Below, one piece after another: positions 56,599 to 64,000 of a stretch of 64,000 nt of DNA. Position numbers and translations under genes: made by a program. Within the stretch, counting starts at the first letter, position 1; each line of letters starts with the position of its first letter. Source of the DNA: an uncultured Rhodocyclaceae bacterium (GTDB taxonomy: Bacteria > Pseudomonadota > Gammaproteobacteria > Burkholderiales > Rhodocyclaceae); the NCBI GenBank assembly GCA_907163075.1, contig CAJQTY010000001.1, positions 992,001-1,056,000 on the forward strand, written 5' to 3'. The notes under the pieces were generated by a model. The model was not told the DNA's origin. It worked only from the letters and a program-made list of their open reading frames with translations, and made no database searches.

Positions 56599-57849
56599 TC
56601 AATCAGGCCCTTGAACTGCCTTTGCCACAGTGATCGGCACCGCATTGCTCGCGGACTCGCATGCCACAAGAAATTGAGCCCACTTTTCCAATGCCTCCTT
56701 GCGCTCGTCGAAGTAGGTATGTTGGTCGTAAATCCCCTCCACGCCCGACAGCTTGTGATTCAGGCACATCTCGGAGATGTCCCTCGGCACACCCAGCGCC
56801 CGCATGTGTGACTTCATCGTGCTGCGCAGGTCGTGCGGCGTGAAGCGGCGCACCGCCGGCTTGTCGGTGTCGAGCCAGTAGCCGATCGTTTCACGGATGC
56901 TGTCCTTGCTGACGTGGGTATCGCCACCGTTTCGCGCAGCGCGGCCCCGTGTCCAGGCGGGCAGCACATAGGCCGACTCGCCGGCCATCTCTCGCAGTTC
57001 CCGGAACCACCCGACGACGACAGGCGCCAGCGGGATATCCATCGCAGGGCCGGTCTTGCTTTTCGGGATGTGCCAGCGCGCCTCGTCGAGGTAAACGTCC
57101 TCCCACTTCGCTTTGTAGAGTTCGGCGCTGCGCACGGCGGTGGCCAGCAGGATGCGGATGATCAGCGAATTGCGCTTGCGCATGCCGGCGTTCAAGAGAA
57201 GGTGCAGTTCTTCCCTGGTCAGCATCAGGCGCTGTCGCTTCGGCGGCCGCTCGCCCAGCAGCGCCGAAAGCATGATGCCGTGGCACGGATTGGTGTTGAC
57301 CAGGCGCTTGCCGCAGGCATGAGTGAACAGGCATTTGGTGGTGATCAGCAGCATGTTGGACTCGCCCCAAGTCAGCGAACTGGCCTCGATCAGCGCAATC
57401 ACGTCCGATGCCTCGATCTCGCGCACGGTCAGCGCACCGAGCCGGTTCTCGATGCGCTTGAGGTGGCGCCCATAACTCACCTGCGTGCTCTCGGCCAGGC
57501 TCACGAGCTTTTTGGCCCGGTAGTCCTTGACCAGCTCGCGCACCGTCCAGTCCTTTGCCGCGGTGGCCTTGGCTTTCTGCTTGTCGGCGGCAGGGTTGCG
57601 GCCTTGCATGATCTCGGCGCGCTTGATGGTGGCGATTCCGCGCGCATCAGCCAGGCTGATGTCGGGGTAGCGGCCAATCGACAGCTCGCGTCGGCGGCCA
57701 CCGTGGCTGTAGCGAAGAATCCAGCCTGCCGCTCCGGCAGCGGACAGCGTGAAGGTCAGACCATTGCCGTCAGTCTTGGCCAGTGGCGTGCCCGCCTTGA
57801 TCCAGTGCCTGATCTGCAGGTCCGATAGCAGCCCTTTGTCTCGTGCCAT
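56599..57849 (-). CDS. P4-type tyrosine integrase
   Basis: 416 aa. The N-terminal DUF4102-type arm-binding domain (LTFTLSAAGAAGWILRYSHGGRRRELSIGRYPDISLADAR) is followed by a SAM-like domain. The catalytic domain has Arg in TAVRSAELYKAKW, HDLRSTMKSHMRALG, LNHKLSGVEGIYDQHTY (His..Tyr). All are intact. Family members integrate islands at tRNA or tmRNA genes, yet no tRNA is visible on either side here. It converges with nothing; the TPR gene begins 156 bp behind its start. Confidence 0.93.
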   Translation of the reverse strand: MARDKGLLSDLQIRHWIKAGTPLAKTDGNGLTFTLSAAGAAGWILRYSHGGRRRELSIGRYPDISLADARGIATIKRAEIMQGRNPAADKQKAKATAAKDWTVRELVKDYRAKKLVSLAESTQVSYGRHLKRIENRLGALTVREIEASDVIALIEASSLTWGESNMLLITTKCLFTHACGKRLVNTNPCHGIMLSALLGERPPKRQRLMLTREELHLLLNAGMRKRNSLIIRILLATAVRSAELYKAKWEDVYLDEARWHIPKSKTGPAMDIPLAPVVVGWFRELREMAGESAYVLPAWTRGRAARNGGDTHVSKDSIRETIGYWLDTDKPAVRRFTPHDLRSTMKSHMRALGVPRDISEMCLNHKLSGVEGIYDQHTYFDERKEALEKWAQFLVACESASNAVPITVAKAVQGPD

Positions 57850-57876
57850 GTGTACCCCCGGTTGTTCTGGTGTAGC

Positions 57877-57907
57877 AGCTACCTATCTAGCTACCACTCC
57901 AGCTACC
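57877..57907. repeat. Three AGCTACC repeats at exact 12-bp spacing
   Basis: AGCTACC occurs at 57,877, 57,889 and 57,901, 28 bp or more upstream of the integrase start. Regularly spaced short repeats in front of an integrase gene usually are arm-type sites for the integrase or operator sites for its regulator. Confidence 0.6.
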
Positions 57908-58005
57908 AAATTCTGGCAGAACAGGGTGGGACGTCAAGAGACTGGAAAATCAATGAAACCCGAAAACTCCTTGTTTTATCGGTGTTTTCGCATGGCAAGT
58001 GAGAC

Positions 58006-60168
58006 GTGGCGGGACGCCACGAAACCTCACATCAGAACAATGTCGGTACTGTTCTGAGCAACCTTGGTTTGACTTACCTAGCCCAAGGTCAGTACATGCA
58101 AGCCGAACCGCTCCTGATGCGCTCACTGGCCATTGCGGAGAAGGCTCTTGGCCGAGATCATCCCAATGTAGTCCCGAGCCTGAGCGGCCTCGCGGACCTC
58201 TACCGCCAGCGTGGTCAGTACGCGCAGGCAGAGCAGCTTTTCAAACGCTCGCTGACAATCAGCGAGAAGGCGCTTGGTTCTGACCACCCCAATGTCGCCA
58301 TGATTCTGAACAACCTCGGTTTGACTTACCTAGCCCAAGGCGAGTACGCGCAGGCCGAACCGCTCCTTCAGCGCTCACTGGCTATTGTGGAGCAGAAAGT
58401 TGGCCCGGATCATCCCGAGGTGGCCACGCGCCTGAATAACCTGGCGGTGCTTTACAGCGCCCAAGGCCGGCACGTGCAGGCCGAGCAGTTCCTGAAGCGC
58501 TCGCTGACGGTCACGGAAAAGGCTTTTGGTCGGGATCATCCTTCGGTGGCCGACAGTCTGAACAACCTCGGGGAACTCTACCGAGCGCAAGGCCAGTACG
58601 TACAAGCCGAACCGTTACTAAAGCGCTCGCTGGCCACTGTGGAGAAGGCCCTTGGCCCAGACCATCCTTCGGTGACCACTAGCCTGAACAACCTCGGGAG
58701 CCTGTACCTAGCCCAAAACCAGTACGCGCAAGCCGAACCGCTTCTTAAGCGTTCGCTGGCAATTCGGGAGAAGACTCTCCGCCCGGATCATCCCGATGTG
58801 GTCACGGGCCTGAATAACCTTGCTGAGGTGTACCGCAATCAGGGACAGTACGCACAGGCCGAACCCCTTCTCAAGCGCGCTCTGGCAATCAGCGAAGGTG
58901 CATCAGGTCAGGATCAGCCCACTATTGCCACGATTCTGAACAACCTCGGTTTGACGTACCAGGCCCAGGGCCAGTACGCGCAAGCCGAACCGTACCTCAA
59001 GCGCGCCGTGGCGATCGCTGAGAAGGGGCTTGGCCCGGATCATCCCGATGTGGCCGTGAGCCTGAATAATTTGGCGTTGCTTTACCGGGACCAAGGTCAG
59101 TATGCGCTGGCCGAACCTCTCGTCAGGCGATCGCTGGTGATCAATGAGAAGACCTCTGGTCCTGCGCATCCTTCGGTCGCCGAAAGCTTGTACATCCTGG
59201 GTGAGTTACACCGGGTGCAAGGCCAGTACGTAGAGGCCGAGCCGCTTCTCAACCGCTCACTGGTGATAAGTGAGAAGGCTCTTGGCCTGGAACATACTTT
59301 TGTGTCGCAGCCACTGAACAGCCTAGGGTTGGTTTACCAAGCCCAGGGCCAGTATGCGCAGGCCGAAACGCTATACAAACGCTCGTTAGCCATTCTGGAG
59401 AAGGCTCTCGGCCCCGATCATCACTTGGTGGCGCAGAGCCTGAACAATCTTGCCACGCTGTACCACGACCATGGACAGTACGCGCAGGCCGCGACACTCC
59501 TCAAGCGCGCACTGGTGATCCTGGAGAAGACCCTGGGTCCGGAGCATCCTGGTTTAACTCCGAGCCTGGACAACCTCGGGTTGGTATTCCAAACCCAAGG
59601 CCAGTTCGAGCAGGCCGAACCTCTCTTCAAACGCTCTCTGGCGATCAACGAGAAGGCCCTCGGACCTAATCATTCCAATGTGGCCAAAAACCTGTTTATC
59701 CTTGGATCGATGTACATCGCCCAAAACCAGTTCGGTCAGGCCGAACCACATCTGAAGCGCTCGCTGGCGATTATGGAAAAAGCCCTCGGTCCTGATCATA
59801 AGGACGTGGCGCCGAGCCTATACACCCTCGCGCAGGTATACATGGCCCAAGGCCAGTACGTGCAGGCGGAGCCGTTCTGCAAACGCGCGCTGGCGTTCGC
59901 TGAGAAGACCCTTGGCCCGTATGACCCCGCTGTGGCCAGGAGCCTTGTCATCCTCGCCAGCGTGTACTTCGCGCAAGGCGACTACGCGCCGGCCGAGCCA
60001 CTACTAGCGCGCGCGCTGGCCATTGATGACAAGACCCTTGGTCCCAGTCATCCCGATGTAGCCGCAATCCTAAAGAGTATGGCAGCCCTGTATCGGAAAA
60101 CCGATCGCGATACAGCGGCCGACGAGTTCGAAACGCGTGCAGCAACCATCGAGGCCGCCAATCGCTGA
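58006..60168 (+). CDS. TPR (kinesin light chain-like) repeat protein, 5'-truncated
   Basis: 720 aa from the first possible GTG; the frame opens at 58,003. It consists of 17 repeats of 42 residues of the NLGxLYxxQGQYAQAEPLLKRSLAIxEKALGPDHP type, 16 complete and a partial last one. There is no ribosome-binding site, signal peptide or N-terminal domain, and the first repeat begins almost at once. Relatives usually carry a leading domain, so the 5' end is probably missing, perhaps cut when the integrase-bearing DNA arrived. A protein-interaction scaffold role is expected. Confidence 0.8.
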   Translation: MAGRHETSHQNNVGTVLSNLGLTYLAQGQYMQAEPLLMRSLAIAEKALGRDHPNVVPSLSGLADLYRQRGQYAQAEQLFKRSLTISEKALGSDHPNVAMILNNLGLTYLAQGEYAQAEPLLQRSLAIVEQKVGPDHPEVATRLNNLAVLYSAQGRHVQAEQFLKRSLTVTEKAFGRDHPSVADSLNNLGELYRAQGQYVQAEPLLKRSLATVEKALGPDHPSVTTSLNNLGSLYLAQNQYAQAEPLLKRSLAIREKTLRPDHPDVVTGLNNLAEVYRNQGQYAQAEPLLKRALAISEGASGQDQPTIATILNNLGLTYQAQGQYAQAEPYLKRAVAIAEKGLGPDHPDVAVSLNNLALLYRDQGQYALAEPLVRRSLVINEKTSGPAHPSVAESLYILGELHRVQGQYVEAEPLLNRSLVISEKALGLEHTFVSQPLNSLGLVYQAQGQYAQAETLYKRSLAILEKALGPDHHLVAQSLNNLATLYHDHGQYAQAATLLKRALVILEKTLGPEHPGLTPSLDNLGLVFQTQGQFEQAEPLFKRSLAINEKALGPNHSNVAKNLFILGSMYIAQNQFGQAEPHLKRSLAIMEKALGPDHKDVAPSLYTLAQVYMAQGQYVQAEPFCKRALAFAEKTLGPYDPAVARSLVILASVYFAQGDYAPAEPLLARALAIDDKTLGPSHPDVAAILKSMAALYRKTDRDTAADEFETRAATIEAANR

Positions 60169-60284
60169 GCCTTGGTTGCGGAGCCTTGCCCAGTGCAGTT
60201 TATTCAATTGGTAATTTACTAGCCTTGGAGCTTAGTACTGGACATTACCAATTCCATACCTGACCTGTTCAAAGGAGAAAATAG

Positions 60285-61277
60285 ATGCTCAATAAGATGA
60301 AGCTGCTTTCCATAAGCTCCTCTATTCTTTTGTTCTTGGCCGCTTGCGGCGGTGATGCAGACGTCAAGAGTGAAATATCAACCGCCACGCCGTCAGGCAC
60401 CGACATGCCCTTGAGATCCGTTGGCATCTCAGTTGGGGACTACTCTTATAACCCGTTCTACATCGCCATGGGCAAGGGGATCGAGGACGCCGCCAGAAAA
60501 ATTAACCCGAAGGTCAAGATTACAGCGCTATCGACCAAATTCGACAACAACACGCAGATTGATCAAATCCAGCGCCTCGTCGCCAGCGAGATTGATTTAC
60601 TGCTGGTTACGGCTGTTGAGCCGAAGGCGATTGCACCATTGCTCAGGAAGGCGCGTGACGCAGGCATTATCGTAGTGGCCGTGGACGTTGCTGCTGAAGG
60701 TGCTGACTTCACTGTGATGTCCGACAATATTGCCGCTGGCGTGAACGCTTGCGAATACATCACCAAGAGGCTCAATGGCAATGGCAACGTCGTGATACTC
60801 AACGGTCCTCCGGTTACCGTTGTGACAGACCGCGTCCTTGGATGCAAACAGGTTCTTGCCAGAACGTCTGGTGTCAAGCTTCTCTCCGACAACAGCGACG
60901 CCGGTGGCAGTCGTGATGGCGGAATGTCTGTGATGGAAACCTTGTTGTCGGCTTACCCGGAGATTAATGCTGTGTTTGCGATCAATGATCCGTCGGGCGT
61001 TGGTGCCGAACTGGCGATCAAGCATGCCAATCGAACGGGCATCGTTGTTACGGCTGTTGACGGCTCGCCCGACGCCGTGATCGCGTTGAAAGATCCGGAC
61101 AATCTGTTTGAAGGCAGCTCGGCTCAGAACCCCTATGCGATGGGCAGCGAAGGCGTGAAGATTGGCTTCGAGATCATGAATGGCAGGAAACCGGCTTCTA
61201 GCATTAAGTTGCTACCTGTACCGCTCGTCACCAAGGAAAGCGTCAAAAACTACCCAGGTTGGGCAAAAGGGTTTTAG
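60285..61277 (+). CDS. Sugar-binding (RbsB-type) periplasmic lipoprotein
   Basis: 330 aa, AAAGGAG site. Lipobox LAAC with Cys21. Periplasmic binding protein type 1 fold: SVGISVGDYSYNPFYIAMGKGIEDAA, ALSTKFDNNTQIDQIQRLV, VAVDVAAEGADFTVMSDN, NAVFAINDPSGVGAELAIKHA. This is the substrate-binding part of a ribose/xylose-type ABC uptake system. No permease or ATPase follows, so it is an orphan here or works as a sensor partner. Confidence 0.85.
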   Translation: MLNKMKLLSISSSILLFLAACGGDADVKSEISTATPSGTDMPLRSVGISVGDYSYNPFYIAMGKGIEDAARKINPKVKITALSTKFDNNTQIDQIQRLVASEIDLLLVTAVEPKAIAPLLRKARDAGIIVVAVDVAAEGADFTVMSDNIAAGVNACEYITKRLNGNGNVVILNGPPVTVVTDRVLGCKQVLARTSGVKLLSDNSDAGGSRDGGMSVMETLLSAYPEINAVFAINDPSGVGAELAIKHANRTGIVVTAVDGSPDAVIALKDPDNLFEGSSAQNPYAMGSEGVKIGFEIMNGRKPASSIKLLPVPLVTKESVKNYPGWAKGF

Positions 61278-61327
61278 GCAAGCTGCGATACAGCAGCCTG
61301 TCGCGCTAATCGGCGGGGCGGGACGTA

Positions 61328-61597
61328 GTGTTTCTCGGCCTAGGGATCGCCTTGGGCATCGGCTTATCGCTGACAACGCTGCTGATCATGAGCGCGGTCA
61401 ACCGGGATCTGGGCGAGCGGAATGTCCGGCTGCATCTGGCTGAGGTCAAAGGACCGGTGCAGGATCGCCTGCTCAATTCGCCACTGTGGACGGCCTTGTC
61501 TGGAGATGTGTTTCTCTCGGTGAACGAGGCGTTCGAGACGCTTGGCCGGCTTGGGCCGGCGGCAAAGGCGCCGCAGCGGGATGTTTCCTGCACGTAA
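61328..61597 (+). pseudogene. SulP-family transporter remnant (last TM plus STAS fragment)
   Basis: 89 codons from GTG. The start (FLGLGIALGIGLSLTTLLI) matches the last membrane segments of SulP anion transporters. Then directly RNVRLHLAEVKGPVQDRLLNSP, which in SulP proteins belongs to the late STAS domain. The intervening 80 or so residues are gone, as is everything upstream. Probably a deletion product without function. Confidence 0.55.
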
Positions 61598-61699
61598 TTG
61601 GCCCACGGTCGCGCACGCCCCGTCACCAAGCGGTCTCCAGCCCGCTGACGCAGCCCGCTAGTGTCGTGTTGCACGCTGTCTGGAGCTTATGCAATCGGC

Positions 61700-61790
61700 C
61701 GTAGGGCGGAAAAGCGCAGCGCCTTCCGCCATATGAGCCCCGCCGTCTGAGCCCCATTCGGCGGATAACGCTACGCTCATCCGCCCTACG
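61700..61790. repeat. REP-like inverted GTAGGGCGGA repeat
   Basis: CGTAGGGCGGAAAAGCGCAG on one side and its near-inverse ending ATCCGCCCTACG on the other, each with an internal GCG-pairing segment. This is the well-known dispersed intergenic 'CGTAGGGCGGATAAGCG' type of repeat in Proteobacteria. Confidence 0.8.
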
Positions 61791-61971
61791 AAGCCAAGCC
61801 TGCTTAGCTTTCAAACCGGCGTCATCAAGATCGCATCACCACGCAAGCGTGCAGGGCGGCCCATGAACGCCAGCCCCACGCGCCGGAACTTCTGAACTTC
61901 ATGGCGGTCATCAAGTCACTGCACTGAACTCCGGCGCGCCGGGATTCTTAGACGTTGATCAGGAGGAACGT

Positions 61972-64000
61972 ATGAAGCGTACTCTGTTAGCCGCGATTGC
62001 GGCGTCCGTCACCCTCGCCGCTGGCATCGGTCTGTTCCGGGTCGAATACCAGAATATCAGCGAAGCCCGTGCCGACAACGCACCGCCGGTTGTTGCCGCG
62101 GCGCCGGCAAAACCCGTCCCCGAAACCTCCGTCGTCGACCAGGACGCGCCCTACCTCGAGGCCTGCGCCCGCGAAGGCCTCAGCGAATCGGAATGCGTCG
62201 GCCGCCTGATCTGGTTCAAAGCCACCGGCGGCAACGAGCGCTTCCACACCTACACCTTCCAGCAGCGCATCGGCGTCCTCGTCGACTGGTTCCGCGTCCT
62301 GCGCGCCGACCAGCGCGACGACCGCTTCTGGGCCTGGGGCATCATTAACGACCCAGCCTGCTGCAAGCCCGGCGACCCTGACTGCCCGGCCAAGTCAGCC
62401 GATGAAACCTACGGCTTCGACTGGTGCCCGGGCGACGACGTGCTGCTCAAATACGTCGGCAAGAATGGCTATGTCGATCCGGCCTGCGGCCTCAAGGACG
62501 CCGCGCTTGATCCCGACGACCCGCACACGCAGGGCGGCAAAGCCGACCAGCGTGCCTCGGCCTGCGATCTCCGCTTCGGCACCTCGACCGGTGCGCTGGG
62601 CATCCGCAAGTTCCCCAATCCGCGCTTCGACGCCGCCAAGTGGCAGGCTCTGAACGGTGGCAAGGCCGACTGGTCGGGCTTCGCCACGACCAAGGCCGTC
62701 GCCACCGGCATCGAATCCGATACGCGAGTGAGCAAGCTGGCCGACGCCTCGGTCGAGCCGCCCTTCCTGATCGGCACCAGCTGCGGCTCCTGCCATATCG
62801 CCTTCGACCCGCTCAATCCGCCGGCTGACCCGGCGCATCCGAAGTGGGAAAACATCAAGGGCCTGGTCGGCAACCAGTACACCCGGATGTCCGAACTGCT
62901 CGGTTCCGGCATGCCGAAGAGCGCGCTGGAATACCAGATGTTCGCCCACGCCCGGCCCGGCGTCACCGACACTTCGGCCATCTCGCACGACCAGATCAAC
63001 AATCCGGGCACCATCAACGCCCTGGTCAACGTCGCCCAGCGCCCGGTATTCAAGGGCGAGAAGATCACCAAGTGGCGCAAGGCGAGCACCTGCGGCGCCG
63101 AGAAGGACGAGGGCAAATGCTGGTGCGAACCCGGCTTGAGCGGCAAGTGCTGGCAGATGAGCACACGCGACGACGACACGACCACCGTCTTCCTCGGCGG
63201 CCAGAAGGTCAACCTGCCCGGCGTGCATCACATACTGAAGGGCGGCGAGGATTCGACCGGTGCCCACGAAGCCATCCAGCGCGTCTATTTCAACATCGGC
63301 TCCTGCGCCGAACAGTGCTGGGTCAATCACTTCTCCGACATGCGCCAGGTCGATCCCGAGCAGCGCGGTTTCGGCCAGACTTCGTTCAACGTCGGCCAGT
63401 GCCGGCGCGACTGCCCGAATTTCCGGGCGGTTGAAGACAGACTGCAGAACATCCTCGACTTTTTCGCCTCGGCCGAGTCCGACCAGACCGATCTCGCCGT
63501 CGCTCGCGCCAATGTGCGCAAGGCGACGGAGCCGGCGGCAGCCTACACGCTGGCAGACCTCAGCGCCGACCTGGAAAAGGAGTTCGGCAAGGGTGCCGTC
63601 AGCCGCGGCCAGACCGTCTTTGCCGACAACTGTGCGCGCTGCCATTCAAGCATTCCGGAAAGCGCCGGCGGCCCCTTCGCCAACCGCGACTTCGCCGCCC
63701 CCAACGAGGCGCATCCGCGCAAGGTACGCGCCGATTTCCTGAGCAACGAGCAATCGACACCGGTCACCGAGGTCGGCACCTTCCGCTGCCGCGCCCTGCA
63801 CTCCAATCACAAGGCCGGCCATCTCTACATGGAATACGCCTCGGACAGCATGCGCCTACGGCCCGTTGTCGCCGACATTCCGGAACGCGATGCGCTCAAG
63901 GATGGCGGTCGCGGCTACATGCGCAACATCTCGCTAGTCAATGTCTGGGCCAGCGCGCCCTTCATGCACAACAACGCCATCGGCCCCGAGATCTGCGGCA
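61972..64000 (+). CDS. Large exported di-heme c-type cytochrome, 3' end outside window
   Basis: 676 or more codons, start ATG behind AGGAGG, open to the window end. A signal anchor/peptide (KRTLLAAIAASVTLAAGIGLF) precedes two CxxCH haem sites: CGSCH at residue 271 and CARCH at residue 554. Many other paired cysteines occur. The distal part RGYMRNISLVNVWASAPFMHNNAIGPE resembles the region around the distal haem in large di-haem enzymes of the MauG/DHOR/RoxA kind. This is a periplasmic redox enzyme; the substrate is unknown. Confidence 0.85.
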   Translation, partial: MKRTLLAAIAASVTLAAGIGLFRVEYQNISEARADNAPPVVAAAPAKPVPETSVVDQDAPYLEACAREGLSESECVGRLIWFKATGGNERFHTYTFQQRIGVLVDWFRVLRADQRDDRFWAWGIINDPACCKPGDPDCPAKSADETYGFDWCPGDDVLLKYVGKNGYVDPACGLKDAALDPDDPHTQGGKADQRASACDLRFGTSTGALGIRKFPNPRFDAAKWQALNGGKADWSGFATTKAVATGIESDTRVSKLADASVEPPFLIGTSCGSCHIAFDPLNPPADPAHPKWENIKGLVGNQYTRMSELLGSGMPKSALEYQMFAHARPGVTDTSAISHDQINNPGTINALVNVAQRPVFKGEKITKWRKASTCGAEKDEGKCWCEPGLSGKCWQMSTRDDDTTTVFLGGQKVNLPGVHHILKGGEDSTGAHEAIQRVYFNIGSCAEQCWVNHFSDMRQVDPEQRGFGQTSFNVGQCRRDCPNFRAVEDRLQNILDFFASAESDQTDLAVARANVRKATEPAAAYTLADLSADLEKEFGKGAVSRGQTVFADNCARCHSSIPESAGGPFANRDFAAPNEAHPRKVRADFLSNEQSTPVTEVGTFRCRALHSNHKAGHLYMEYASDSMRLRPVVADIPERDALKDGGRGYMRNISLVNVWASAPFMHNNAIGPEICG

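Noticed and set aside
55600-58005. tRNA gene as attachment site for the P4-type integrase
   Set aside because: I looked for a cloverleaf and a terminal CCA context on both sides of the integrase gene and saw none.
58040-60120. Regular 126-bp repeats over 2 kb
   Set aside because: They are the DNA of 42-residue TPR units with normal codon drift, not an array of non-coding repeats.

Overview
The window looks like a chromosomal stretch of a betaproteobacterium, probably of the Rhodocyclales/Accumulibacter kind. This is inferred from the GC-rich coding style, an IHF-beta gene, a PEP-CTERM protein, a type II secretion/MSHA-like pseudopilus locus, c-di-GMP genes and c-type cytochromes. No rRNA or tRNA gene was found. 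About a quarter of the window is mobile DNA, so it reads as an accessory region rather than a conserved core.

Layout. (1) 1-14,584, minus strand: a defence island. An RtcR-like sigma54 activator (13,082-14,584) lies directly upstream of a consensus -24/-12 promoter (13,045-13,060). Behind the promoter is one long operon: hsdR, rmuC, hsdM, hsdS, an OLD-like AAA ATPase, a partner with PLD-like motifs, an AlbA/Schlafen-type ATP-binding protein with a (PESR)n linker, and an XRE/ImmA-like gene that runs off the window start. (2) 14,837-18,308: a coupled pair of small minus-strand genes and a divergent integrase-domain gene, separated by about 1 kb packed with perfect short stem-loops, several with a CTTGA loop. 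(3) 18,541-26,299: nested mobile elements. An IS91-family element with an accessory tyrosine recombinase is split by an IS1634-family copy; next to it is a 'recombinase in trio' (RIT) element with 37-bp inverted ends and an amber codon in its third recombinase. (4) 26,835-33,842: c-di-GMP signalling genes (GAF-GGDEF; HD-GYP overlapping PAS-GGDEF-EAL) and small remnants. (5) 34,117-42,889: an ihfB gene broken by a second IS1634-family copy, an IS701-family element with a frameshifted transposase, an IS5 remnant, a secreted S51 (cyanophycinase-like) peptidase and a third IS1634-family copy. (6) 42,906-55,599: a type II secretion/MSHA-like locus (secretin, three minor pseudopilins, GspG, GspF, GspE and four inner-membrane platform proteins) with a subtilisin-like protease and a PEP-CTERM protein in the middle. 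(7) 56,599-64,000: a P4-type integrase next to a 5'-truncated TPR gene with 17 repeats, a sugar-binding lipoprotein, a SulP remnant, a REP-like repeat and the start of a large di-heme cytochrome.

The most unusual points are the sigma54/RtcR-type control of a type I restriction cassette (seen as an exact promoter consensus plus an adjacent activator), the stem-loop array beside the integrase-domain gene, and the insertional loss of ihfB. All four complete IS insertions with visible target duplications used TTAR (TTAA or TTAG).
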